The notes under the pieces: model-generated | The model's database searches: none | Seen by the model: only the letters and a program-made list of their open reading frames with translations | Told to the model about the DNA's origin: nothing | Part shown: in pieces, positions 7,672-15,414 of the stretch | Layout of the letters: every line of letters starts with the position of its first letter | Numbering within the stretch: the stretch's first letter is position 1 | Translations under genes and position numbers: made by a program | Source of the DNA: an uncultured Oscillospiraceae bacterium | Lineage (GTDB): Bacteria > Bacillota > Clostridia > Oscillospirales > Oscillospiraceae | DNA length: 64,000 nt | Assembly (NCBI GenBank): GCA_934622035.1 | Contig: CAKTVG010000001.1 | Location: 1-64,000 of the forward strand | Direction of reading: 5' to 3'

Positions 7672-8186
7672 GCCTTTTCCTCCGGGAACAGGCGCTTTGC
7701 CAGGCCGCGCGCCGAGAAGGCGTAATACAGTGCCGTACCCAGCACCAGCAGGACCGCCAGCTCACCGGCCGCGACATAGAGCATGTTCAGCCAGAAGGGC
7801 AGCTCGCCGATGTAGACCGTCAGCTCCGCGCCGACGAAGATTGCATTGGACACGGCGGGCATCAGAAGCGCCGGCAGCGGGAAGCCGTGCGGGCGGATTT
7901 TGCGCAGGCGGTACATTGCCAGCGTGGCCAGCAGCGTGGCGACCGTTCCGACCATCCAGTCCAGCGGCAGCGCGCCGGCATAGGAGAGGTTGAAGAGGAA
8001 GCAGCCCAGCGAAAGGCCCCAAATGGCGTCCGGGGTGAACAGCGCGAAGATGCACAGCGCCTCGGACAGCCGGAACTGAATGACCGCCGAGGTCGTTCCG
8101 GGCAGCAGCAGGTTTTGCAGGTAGGTCAGCGCCGCGTACAGCGCGGCGAAGATCGCCCCGCGGGCGAGTTTCTTTCCGTTACTCAT
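7668..8186 (-). CDS. queT: queuosine precursor ECF transporter S component QueT
   Basis: A 172-aa integral membrane protein with about five segments. It matches QueT (S component for a queuosine precursor such as preQ0/preQ1) through LARGAIFAALYAALTY, the strongly conserved IQFRLSEALCIFALFTP, LGCFLFNL and ALLMPAVSNAIFVG. It would work with a shared energizing module (EcfA/EcfA'/EcfT) encoded elsewhere. GGAG is found six bases before the ATG. The 5' untranslated region contains a preQ1-I-like aptamer, which supports the substrate assignment. Confidence 0.9.
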   Translation of the reverse strand: MSNGKKLARGAIFAALYAALTYLQNLLLPGTTSAVIQFRLSEALCIFALFTPDAIWGLSLGCFLFNLSYAGALPLDWMVGTVATLLATLAMYRLRKIRPHGFPLPALLMPAVSNAIFVGAELTVYIGELPFWLNMLYVAAGELAVLLVLGTALYYAFSARGLAKRLFPEEKA

Positions 8187-8234
8187 GTTTTACTCCGTTT
8201 CCGGGTGAAGACAGGCGCATATTGCGCCGTCCGG

Positions 8235-8277
8235 TCCCATAGTTTTATTTTACGACAGGATGGTTTCGAACTGTCGT
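8235..8277 (-). ncRNA. candidate preQ1-I riboswitch upstream of queT
   Basis: Read on the minus strand: a 7-bp stem (ACGACAG 8277-8271, CTGTCGT 8258-8252), a 12-base loop TTCGAAACCATC, then an A-rich tail AAAATAAAACTATGG. Part of the loop (CCAT) can pair with ATGG after the A-rich tail, giving an H-type pseudoknot. This is the architecture of preQ1-I, whose consensus has GTTC in the loop and AAAAAACTAAGGA in the tail. A GGCGCA/TGCGCC hairpin follows before the queT ribosome binding site, suggesting translational control. The loop departs from the strict consensus. Confidence 0.6.
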
Positions 8278-8457
8278 GCTGCACAAAAACGCTCCGTACA
8301 GCGCATACTATTCTACAGGAGAAAGCGCCTTTCGTCAAGCCGCGATTTTCTCCGGCAATCCGGCGGCCTCTGCCGCAGAAAAGTTACGGGAAACTACCTT
8401 TTGCGCGAAAGCCTTTTGTGCAGGATGAAGAATCTTGCCGAAAAAGGGAAAAGAGGC

Positions 8458-8486
8458 TTGACTTTCGGCGGCTCGCCCCTTAGAGT
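8458..8486 (+). promoter_or_regulatory. possible promoter of the Na/Pi symporter gene
   Basis: TTGACT (8458-8463), 17 bp, then TAGAGT (8481-8486). The -10 box is imperfect. I saw no gene in the rest of the 8278-8545 spacer. Confidence 0.4.
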
Positions 8487-8545
8487 ATAAATGAGAGGAT
8501 ATGCGAACCTCTCACCCTGAAATACCATGAAACGGAGAAATGCGC

Positions 8546-10294
8546 ATGGATGTGCTACTGCTCATAGGCGGTCTTGCTTTCTTCCTCTTCGGCATGAACG
8601 TCATGTCTGACGGCCTGCGCAAGGTCGCCGGCGGTTCTCTGGAACGTTCCTTAAAGAAAATTACGGATAACCGCTGGATGGCAATGCTGCTTGGCTTCAT
8701 TATCACCATCGCAATCCAGTCCTCCTCCGCCATGACCGTCATGCTCGTCGGCCTGGTCAACTCCGGCATCATGCAGTTCGGTCAGACGATCGGCGTGATC
8801 ATGGGCTCGAACATCGGCACCACGGTGACCACCTGGATCACCTCCCTGTCCGGCATCACCGGCAGCGGCGTGGCCTCCATGCTCAAGCCGGAGAACTTTG
8901 CGCCGGTGGTCGCGCTGATCGGCATCGCGCTGATCACGCTGAGTAAAAAGCCGCGGCGCCACGACTTCGGCCGCATTCTCGTCGGCTTTGCCATTTTGAT
9001 GTACGGCATGGTCATGATGGGCAACTCCGTCAAGGAGCTGAAGGATTCGCCCAGCTTCACCGCGCTGCTGACCGCATTCAATAATCCCTTTGTCGCCGTG
9101 CTGATTTCCACGATCTTCACCGGTGTGATCCAAAGCTCCGCCGCGACGATCAGTATCGTGCAGAACCTCGCGCTCTCCGGGAATATCACCTACAACATGG
9201 CGATTCCGCTGGTGCTCGGCGCGAACATCGGCACCTGCGTCACGGCGCTGATCTCCAGCGTCGGCGTCAACAAGAGCGCCAAAAAGGTTTCCATCGTCCA
9301 CATTATTATCAAGATTATCGGCACCATCGTCTGCATGGGCCTGTTCTACGGTGCGGATCTGATTTTCCATTTCTCCTTCAAAAACAGCGAGATCACCATT
9401 TTCGGCGTCGCCATGGTTCACACGGTCTTCAACGTCGTCAATACCGTGATTCTCTTCCCCTTCTGGAAGCACCTGGAGCGTCTGACCAACCTCCTCGTGC
9501 GTCCCTCGAAGGCGACGGAGGAGACCGCCTTTTTGGACGAGCGTCTGCTCTCCACGGTTTCCATCGCAGTCGCCGAGGCAAACGGCCGCACGAACAAGAT
9601 GGCAAAAATCGCCCGCTCCACGCTTTTGACCGCCGTCGGCCTGCTGCAAAGCTACGATGAAAAGGCCGCGGCGACCGTGCTCAAAAACGAGGACGACCTC
9701 GACCTCTACGAGGACAAGCTCGGCACCTTCCTGGTCAAGCTGGCGCGCAAGTCCCTGTCCGAGAAGGATTCGCAGGAGGTCTCCAAGATGCTGCACACCA
9801 TAGGCGACCTGGAGCGCCTGGGCGACCATGCGGTGAACCTGCTGCGCAGCGCCGAGGAAATTCATGACAAAAAGATCACCTTCTCCGAGCAGGCACGCGA
9901 GGAGCTGGACAACCTGACCGCCGCGCTGACGGAAATTCTGAACGTGACCATCGATTCCTTCTGCGAGGAGGATCTGGAGATGGCGCGGCATGTCGAGCCG
10001 CTGGAGCAGGTGATCGACCTGCTGATCGCGGAGGCAAAATCCGCGCATGTCGAGCGCTTGCAGTCCGGCGTGTGCACGATAGAGATGGGCTTTGTTCTGT
10101 CCGATCTGCTGACGAACTACGAGCGCGTGTCCGACCATTGCTCCAACATCGCCGTTGCGCTGATCGAAACGCACGCCGGCAGCTTCGGAACGCATGAGTA
10201 TCTGAACGCGGTAAAGGAGACCGGCAGCCATGAATTTGCCGAGATTTACCGCGATTATAAGGAAAAGTATCGCTCCCCGGACGTGAAGGCCTAA
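8546..10294 (+). CDS. Na+/phosphate symporter family protein with PhoU-like domain
   Basis: A 582-aa PNaS-type transporter. The membrane half (1-310) holds the duplicated family motif, seen as IQSSSAMTVMLVGLV (about 50-65) and IQSSAATISIVQNLA (about 190-205), each followed by GSNIGTT or GANIGTC. The C-terminal half (about 345-570) is a helical PhoU-like domain (LHTIGDLERLGDHAVNL and DLLTNYERVSDHCSNIA repeats), which in relatives controls phosphate flux. I chose ATG 8546 because GGAG is then eight bases away; ATG 8540 would leave only two. It probably imports or exports phosphate with sodium. It is monocistronic, and a 204-bp inverted-repeat element begins at its stop codon. Confidence 0.88.
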   Translation: MDVLLLIGGLAFFLFGMNVMSDGLRKVAGGSLERSLKKITDNRWMAMLLGFIITIAIQSSSAMTVMLVGLVNSGIMQFGQTIGVIMGSNIGTTVTTWITSLSGITGSGVASMLKPENFAPVVALIGIALITLSKKPRRHDFGRILVGFAILMYGMVMMGNSVKELKDSPSFTALLTAFNNPFVAVLISTIFTGVIQSSAATISIVQNLALSGNITYNMAIPLVLGANIGTCVTALISSVGVNKSAKKVSIVHIIIKIIGTIVCMGLFYGADLIFHFSFKNSEITIFGVAMVHTVFNVVNTVILFPFWKHLERLTNLLVRPSKATEETAFLDERLLSTVSIAVAEANGRTNKMAKIARSTLLTAVGLLQSYDEKAAATVLKNEDDLDLYEDKLGTFLVKLARKSLSEKDSQEVSKMLHTIGDLERLGDHAVNLLRSAEEIHDKKITFSEQAREELDNLTAALTEILNVTIDSFCEEDLEMARHVEPLEQVIDLLIAEAKSAHVERLQSGVCTIEMGFVLSDLLTNYERVSDHCSNIAVALIETHAGSFGTHEYLNAVKETGSHEFAEIYRDYKEKYRSPDVKA

Positions 10295-10496
10295 AAAAGC
10301 TCGTAACCGTCAAAATCAGTTTTGATTTTAACCGGTTTTCGTTCTTTGCATCCTGATTCACAAAAGCAAAGTATTCCGAACTTTATCATGCCAGCATCCG
10401 CTTGCTTCGCAAGGATTTTGACTTACTGCGCAACGCACGCCCTACCGTACCTATGTACGCCGTCGGACGTGCGTTGCTTGTCTTACGAGCTTTTTT
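10293..10496. repeat. 204-bp element bounded by a perfect 14-bp inverted repeat
   Basis: AAAAAAGCTCGTAA (10293-10306) is repeated in reverse complement at 10483-10496. Inside are further hairpins: AAAATCA/TGATTTT (about 10311-10328), CTTGC/GCAAG (about 10410-10422) and a 10-bp GCAACGCACG/CGTGCGTTGC arm pair (10430-10439, 10468-10477). No open frame of note. It could be a MITE-like insertion fused to the stop codon of the preceding gene, or a long structured 3' RNA ending in a T6 tract. Confidence 0.6.
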
Positions 10497-10518
10497 ACGG
10501 CCCTCCTCCCGCGTGTTG

Positions 10519-10562
10519 AAAGGAGCACAGCCTGTCTTTTTGACAGGCTGTGCTCCTTTTTT
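10519..10562. terminator. strong bidirectional terminator
   Basis: An 18-bp stem (AAAGGAGCACAGCCTGTC and its complement) with a short T loop is followed by a T tract. It separates the symporter region (+) from the convergent aldo/keto reductase (-) and overlaps the end of the latter. Confidence 0.88.
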
Positions 10563-11673
10563 ATGCTTCTTTTTTCTCAAATTGCTTGGCGACGTCCTCA
10601 AGCAGTTGGCGGATGGGAAGGTGCTGCGGGCAGGCCTTTTCGCATTTGCCGCACTTCAGGCAGTCGGAGGCGCGGCGGCCGGGGCCGGTATGGATGCCGT
10701 AATAATAATCGGCGTTCCAATCGTGGTAGGCGACCCTGGAATTCATCCCGGCGAAGAGGTCGGGGATGGAGATGTGCTGCGGGCAGCCCTCCGTGCAGTA
10801 ATGGCAGCCGGTGCAGGGGATCAGGTGCATGTTGCGGAAAATTTCCTGCACCTTATGTACGGCGGCAAGCTCCTGCTCGTTCAGGGGCTGGAAATCCTGC
10901 ATAAAGCTGATGTTGTCGCGCATCTGCTCGAGGCTGCTCATGCCGGAGAGCACCATCATCATGCCGGGGAAGCCGGCGGCAAAGCGAATGGCATAGCTTG
11001 CCGGGCTGCCGCCGTGCAGCTCGTCCAGGACGGCTTTGGCCTCGGCGGGCAGGTTGACAAGATTGCCGCCCTTGACCGGCTCCATGACAAGCACGGGCTT
11101 GCCGTGCTTCCGGCAGACCTCATAGCAGTTTTTGCTCTGCACGGCCTCGTCTTCATAGTCGACATAGTTGAACTGGATCTGCACAACCTCGATCTGGGGA
11201 TACTCCGTCAGAATCTGCTCAAGCACCTCGGGGCGGTCGTGGAAGGAAATGCCGACGTGGCGCACCTTGCCTTCCTTTTTCAGCTCAAAAGCAGTCTCAT
11301 AGGCGCGGCACTGCTTGAAAAAGCCGAAGTTTCTGGCGTCCTGCGCGTGCATCAGGTAGAAATCGAAGTACTCCACGCCGCAGGCGGCCAGCTGGCTTTC
11401 AAAGAAAGGACGGATGTCTTCTTCCTTTTTGAAATAGAAATTCGTCAGCTTGTCGGTCAGAATGTAGCGGTCGCGGGGGTAGCGGCTGGTAAGACATTCG
11501 CGCAGCGCAAGCTCGCTTTTGCCGTCGAGATAGCCGTGCGCGGTGTCGAAGTAGTTGAAGCCGGCCTCGAGAAAGGCGTCGACCATTTTGCAGGTTTCGA
11601 CGGTGTCGACCTGGTCGCCCTGCATCGGCAGACGCATGCAGCCAAAGCCAAAATTCTTTTTCACAAGTTCCAT
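10561..11673 (-). CDS. aldo/keto reductase with C-terminal 2[4Fe-4S] ferredoxin domain
   Basis: A 370-aa oxidoreductase. The TIM-barrel part (1-270) has the catalytic-type residues: Asp and Tyr in YFDTAHGYLDG (about 42-52), Lys in LTDKL and His in YLMHAQ. The C-terminal part (about 285-360) has two ferredoxin-like clusters: CTGCHYCTEGCPQ and CLKCGKCEKACPQ. Clostridial proteins of this type are predicted reductases coupled to iron-sulfur electron transfer; the substrate is unknown. A paralogue is encoded at 23900-25084. The GTT-rich upstream region has no clear promoter. Confidence 0.9.
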   Translation of the reverse strand: MELVKKNFGFGCMRLPMQGDQVDTVETCKMVDAFLEAGFNYFDTAHGYLDGKSELALRECLTSRYPRDRYILTDKLTNFYFKKEEDIRPFFESQLAACGVEYFDFYLMHAQDARNFGFFKQCRAYETAFELKKEGKVRHVGISFHDRPEVLEQILTEYPQIEVVQIQFNYVDYEDEAVQSKNCYEVCRKHGKPVLVMEPVKGGNLVNLPAEAKAVLDELHGGSPASYAIRFAAGFPGMMMVLSGMSSLEQMRDNISFMQDFQPLNEQELAAVHKVQEIFRNMHLIPCTGCHYCTEGCPQHISIPDLFAGMNSRVAYHDWNADYYYGIHTGPGRRASDCLKCGKCEKACPQHLPIRQLLEDVAKQFEKKEA

Positions 11674-11720
11674 TTGTTTGAAGACTCCTTCCTATAACGA
11701 TGGGAATAAAAAGGTAGAGA

Positions 11721-11752
11721 AAAGCGTACTTTGCAAATGCAAAGTACGCTTT
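11721..11752 (-). terminator. terminator of tRNA-Leu
   Basis: A 14-bp stem (AAAGCGTACTTTGC with GCAAAGTACGCTTT) immediately follows the tRNA on the minus strand and is followed there by TTTTCTCT. Confidence 0.8.
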
Positions 11753-11753
11753 A

Positions 11754-11841
11754 TGGTGCGCGAGGCGGGACTTGAACCCGCACGTCCGGAGTGGACACTA
11801 GAACCTGAATCTAGCGAGTCTGCCAATTCCACCACTCGCGC
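11754..11841 (-). tRNA. tRNA-Leu (anticodon CAG)
   Basis: Read on the minus strand it folds as a class II tRNA: acceptor GCGCGAG/CTCGCGC, anticodon stem CTAGA/TCTAG with loop TTCAGGT (anticodon CAG, decoding CUG), a long variable arm GTCC-ACTCC-GGAC, and a T arm GCGGG-TTCAAGT-CCCGC. The 3' CCA is encoded. It stands alone with its own terminator. Confidence 0.96.
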
Positions 11842-11952
11842 ATGCTCCGCTTGACCGGATTGCCTGAATATAATAGCACGGATCGCGGAGGTTGTCAATG
11901 CTTTTTTTACTGTGGAACGGATTTTTTCTGCGGTTTTGCCGCAGAAAAGGGG

Positions 11953-13314
11953 TTATCTCTCGTCGAAGGGGACATAATCCTTATGACGCGTCAGGGATTT
12001 GTAGGCCGGGCGGTAGATGCGGCCGCCGGTGAGAACCTCCTCCATGCGGTGGGCGCACCAGCCGGTGATTCTGGCGATGGCGAACAGCGGCGTGAACAGA
12101 TCCGGGGAGATGCCCAGCATGCGGTACATCAGTCCGGAATACATATCTACATTGGCGCACATGACCTTCTCGCAGCCCGTGACCTCGGCAAATACGCCGG
12201 GGGTGACGCGCTCGATGGCCTCCATCAGCTCCAGCTCGTCGAGCATCCCCTTCTGCTTGGCCAGCGTTCTCGCGCCGCGGCGCAGGATGAGCGCGCGGGG
12301 ATCGGAGAGCGTGTAGACCGCGTGGCCCATGCCGTAGATCAGGCCGGAATGGTCGCAGACCTCCTTGTTCAGCACGCGGCGGACAAAGGCGGCGACCTCC
12401 TCGTCGTCCTTCCAGTCCCTGACATTGGCCTTGAATTCCTCAAACTGGTTGAGCACCTGGCGGTTCGCGCCGCCGTGCTTCGGGCCCTTCAGAGAGCCGA
12501 CGGCTGCGGCGATGGCCGAATAGGTGTCCGTCCCGGTGGAGGAGACGGAGCGGCAGGAGAAGGTGGAGTTGTTGCCGCCGCCGTGCTCGGCGTGGCAGAC
12601 TAGGCACAGATCCAGAAGCCGCGCTTCCTCGTGGGTGAACTGCTTGTCCGGGCGGATCATGCGCAGGAAATTTTCCGCAATGGACAGCTCCGGCGCAGGG
12701 CGGTGCAGATAGAGGCTGTCGTTGTCATAATAATGACGCTTGACGACATAGGCATAGGCCACGATGACCGGAAAACGCGCGACCAGCTCGATGGACTGGC
12801 GCATCATGTTCTCCACGCTCAGGTTATCCGGGTCGGGGTCGCAGGAGTAGAGTGCAAGCACGGAGCGGCCGAGCTTGTTCATCACGTCGTGGCTGGGATT
12901 CTTGAGGATCATGTCCTCGGTGAAGTTCTGCGGCAGGGCGGTGTAGGAGTGGAGGATGGAGGTAAACATGTCGTACTGCTCGCGCGTCGGCAGCTTGCCG
13001 AACAGCAGCAGGTACGCAACCTCGGCAAAGCCGAAGCGGCCCTCGCGGACGTAGGCGTCCACAAGGTCGGTCAGGTCGTAGCCGCGGTAGATGAGGCGGC
13101 CCTCCATGGGCACGCGGTCGCCGTCGACGATGGTGTAGCCCAGGACGTTGCCGACCTTGGTGCAGCCGACCATGACGCCGGTGCCGTCGTCGTTGCGCAG
13201 GCCGCGCTTGATGTTGCTGTTGGTTCTGGCTTCGGCGATCAGGGAGTTATGAACTTTGTAATCGGCGCATAGATTGTGAATGAATTCCGGGTAGTTGGAC
13301 GGGCTTTCCGGCAT
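11953..13314 (-). CDS. gltA: citrate synthase
   Basis: Condenses oxaloacetate and acetyl-CoA to citrate in the cytoplasm, here probably for glutamate synthesis since no other TCA gene is near. It is 453 aa. The three catalytic regions are visible: His in CHAEHGGGNNST (about 245), His in GPKHGGANRQVL (about 285) and Asp in ANVDMYSGLMY (about 385). An N-terminal extension of about 60 residues (NSNIKRGLRN...GTGVMVGCT) is typical of clostridial citrate synthases. ATG 13314 is chosen with GAGG eight bases upstream; a GTG at 13323 overlaps the ribosome binding site. Confidence 0.93.
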   Translation of the reverse strand: MPESPSNYPEFIHNLCADYKVHNSLIAEARTNSNIKRGLRNDDGTGVMVGCTKVGNVLGYTIVDGDRVPMEGRLIYRGYDLTDLVDAYVREGRFGFAEVAYLLLFGKLPTREQYDMFTSILHSYTALPQNFTEDMILKNPSHDVMNKLGRSVLALYSCDPDPDNLSVENMMRQSIELVARFPVIVAYAYVVKRHYYDNDSLYLHRPAPELSIAENFLRMIRPDKQFTHEEARLLDLCLVCHAEHGGGNNSTFSCRSVSSTGTDTYSAIAAAVGSLKGPKHGGANRQVLNQFEEFKANVRDWKDDEEVAAFVRRVLNKEVCDHSGLIYGMGHAVYTLSDPRALILRRGARTLAKQKGMLDELELMEAIERVTPGVFAEVTGCEKVMCANVDMYSGLMYRMLGISPDLFTPLFAIARITGWCAHRMEEVLTGGRIYRPAYKSLTRHKDYVPFDER

Positions 13315-13402
13315 TGGGCTCACCTCGCAGAGAATATTTTATCTATTTTATCAAATAAAGTGCGGCGCGTCAAGAAAAACGCGCGGAACGAAAGGAGAAG
13401 CA

Positions 13403-14368
13403 ATGAAAGGAAAATGGATTTTAACGGCCATGCTGATTGCGGAGACGGCGGCGCTGGCATTTTTGCTGCTGCCGGGGCGGAAGACGGCGACGCCGGCACC
13501 CTCCGAGGAGAGCGCCGCGCCCACCGAGGCCGAGGCGGCGCCCTTCGACGAGGCGCTGACGCTGCGGGTGGAAACGGAGAACGGCGTCCTGGAGATGAGC
13601 CTGCACGATTATCTGACCGGCGTGGTGCTGGCGGAGATGCCGTCGGAATTTGCGCCGGAGGCGCTGAAGGCGCAGGCCGTGGCCTCGCGCACCTATGCGC
13701 TGCGCAAGGCGGAGACGGGCAAGCACGAGAACGCGGACGTCTGCGGCAGCTATGCCTGCTGTCAGGCCTGGACGCCGAAGGAGGACTGCACGGATGCGGC
13801 GGCGCTGCAAAAAGCGGAGCAGGCCGTCCGGGAGACGGACGGCCTGGTCGTGACCTACGAGGGCGCCCTGATCGACGCGACCTTTTTCTCCTGCGCGGAC
13901 GGGATGACGGAATCTGCGCTGGCGGTCTGGGGCAGCGACGTGCCGTATTTGCAGACGGTGGAAAGTCCGGAGCACGTGGAAAAATACGAGGAAAGTCCCT
14001 ATTTTACGGCGGAGGAATTCCGCGCAATTCTGCACAGCGCCTATCCGGACGCGGCGCTGGACGGCAGCCCGGAGACGTGGCTCGGCGAGCAGACGCGCAC
14101 GGCGGGCGGCGGGCTGGACACCGCGCAGATCGGCGGCGTGACGGTACGCGGGACGGAGCTGCGCAGCCTGTTTCGTCTGCGCTCCACGGAGATGACGCTC
14201 ACACCGGACGGAGACGGCGTGCGCATTTCCACCGAGGGCTACGGTCACCGCGTCGGCATGAGCCAGTACGGCGCAAACGAGCTGGCGCAGGAGGGAAAGC
14301 GCTTTGAGGATATCCTGCTGCACTATTATCAGGGCACGCAGATCGAGCAATTGCAGCTGGAGGAATAG
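13403..14368 (+). CDS. SpoIID/LytB domain protein
   Basis: A 321-aa exported or membrane-anchored protein: an N-terminal hydrophobic segment (about 5-24), an Ala/Glu-rich spacer (about 28-50) and a SpoIID domain (about 55-320). Signature stretches are LHDYLTGVVLAEMPSEF, ALKAQAVASRTYAL and GYGHRVGMSQYGAN. SpoIID is the lytic transglycosylase that, in other endospore formers, trims peptidoglycan during engulfment; this may be SpoIID or a paralogue. GGAG stands just before ATG 13403. The longer frame from 13295 would run into citrate synthase on the opposite strand. Confidence 0.87.
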   Translation: MKGKWILTAMLIAETAALAFLLLPGRKTATPAPSEESAAPTEAEAAPFDEALTLRVETENGVLEMSLHDYLTGVVLAEMPSEFAPEALKAQAVASRTYALRKAETGKHENADVCGSYACCQAWTPKEDCTDAAALQKAEQAVRETDGLVVTYEGALIDATFFSCADGMTESALAVWGSDVPYLQTVESPEHVEKYEESPYFTAEEFRAILHSAYPDAALDGSPETWLGEQTRTAGGGLDTAQIGGVTVRGTELRSLFRLRSTEMTLTPDGDGVRISTEGYGHRVGMSQYGANELAQEGKRFEDILLHYYQGTQIEQLQLEE

Positions 14369-14419
14369 CGCAGGGCGGCACACATGGTGCCGCCCTGTGG
14401 GGTGCAGTATAGATTTGAA

Positions 14420-14598
14420 CCGCTTCGTAGGGGCGCGGCTCTGCCGCGCCCCTACGAAGCGGAAACGTTATTACGATGCTGCGTGCAAAAGTTGCTGGTG
14501 CGCTCTGCGGCCACGGCGTGCCGTGACCGATGCAGGCAGTTACAGGTTTACAAATTCCTACACACGGGCGGGGCAGGCGGCTGCAAATTTGCGAACGG
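14420..14598. repeat. intergenic palindrome repeat block
   Basis: A 20-bp perfect palindrome (CCGCTTCGTAGGGGCGCGGC and its complement, 14420-14439 and 14443-14462) with a TCT loop. Then a second palindrome type (GGCCACGGC-GT-GCCGTGACC, about 14512-14531) and a TGCAAATTTG/ACAAATTTGC motif running to the end of the next gene. No gene is seen. The block lies between convergent genes and may act as a terminator as well as a repeat. Confidence 0.75.
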
Positions 14599-15201
14599 TT
14601 ACAAATTTGCAGGTTCCTCCCGGGCTTCCAGCTCGCGCAGCGCCTCGGGCGTATCGACGTCCGTGAGCGCCTCCTTGGCAATTTCCACGGGCAGAAAACG
14701 CTCCGGATGCGCACGGATGACCACGTTGCCGCCGTGATCCTCCGTCAGGGCCAGCAGCTCCGGATAGAATTCTCTGGGGAAAATGTTCGGATTGCCGCGC
14801 TTTCCGTTGTGCGCAGCTCCGGCGATGTGATCCGGGTGCGCCTGCCATGCCTGCACGACGCGCTCCACGGCATTGGCGTCGAGCAGCGGCTGATCGGCTA
14901 CCATATAGACGATCGCATCGCACTCGGCCAGTGCCTGCGTGCCGAGAGAAATCGTGTGACTGATGCCGTACTCCGGGTGGACGTTTTCGATCGCCTGAAA
15001 GCCGAACTCCTGCGCCAGCTCGAGCACCTGCGGATACTGCGAAACCACCGCAACCTGTGCAAAAAGCGCCGCCGGGACGGCTTCCAGCGCACGTCGGATG
15101 AGCGTCTTTCCCTCGAACTGCGCGGCGAGCTTGTTCGCGCGGAAGCGCGAGGCGTTTCCCGCCGCCATCACCAGGCAGCCGGGTCTGAGCTGATTTTTCA
15201 T
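14599..15201 (-). CDS. MobA-like nucleotidyltransferase (probable molybdenum cofactor cytidylyl/guanylyltransferase)
   Basis: A 200-aa NTP-transferase. The nucleotide-binding start CLVMAAGNASRFRANKL (about 9-25) matches MobA/MocA-type enzymes that add CMP or GMP to molybdopterin; MVADQPLL (about 95) is the metal-binding segment and KRGNPNIFPREF (about 135) the family PxxF region. ATG 15201 follows GGGGGT; longer frames lack a site. It is divergent from xdhABC, a molybdenum hydroxylase, so maturation of that enzyme's cofactor is a reasonable role. Its last codons fall in an intergenic repeat, so its C terminus may have been altered by it. Confidence 0.8.
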   Translation of the reverse strand: MKNQLRPGCLVMAAGNASRFRANKLAAQFEGKTLIRRALEAVPAALFAQVAVVSQYPQVLELAQEFGFQAIENVHPEYGISHTISLGTQALAECDAIVYMVADQPLLDANAVERVVQAWQAHPDHIAGAAHNGKRGNPNIFPREFYPELLALTEDHGGNVVIRAHPERFLPVEIAKEALTDVDTPEALRELEAREEPANL

Positions 15202-15317
15202 GCGTTTACCCCCTTTTCCCCTAGTATACCCGGTTTTGTCCGCTTTTTCCAGTCCGTTTCTGCGCGTTCGCAATTGCCGAATAATACGTTATCTCGAAAA
15301 TAGGATAACGATCGCAC

Positions 15318-15346
15318 TTCAAAAACATTTCCCCTTGTGATATACT
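15318..15346 (+). promoter_or_regulatory. xdhABC promoter
   Basis: TTCAAA (15318-15323), 17 bp, TATACT (15341-15346), with TGA in front giving an extended -10. It lies about 70 bp before the xdhA start. Confidence 0.65.
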
Positions 15347-15414
15347 TAGAAAGGAATAGAAGAATCCGGACGTTTTTTGTGAAACGTGCCGAGGGTTCAG
15401 GGAGGTTATGCACT

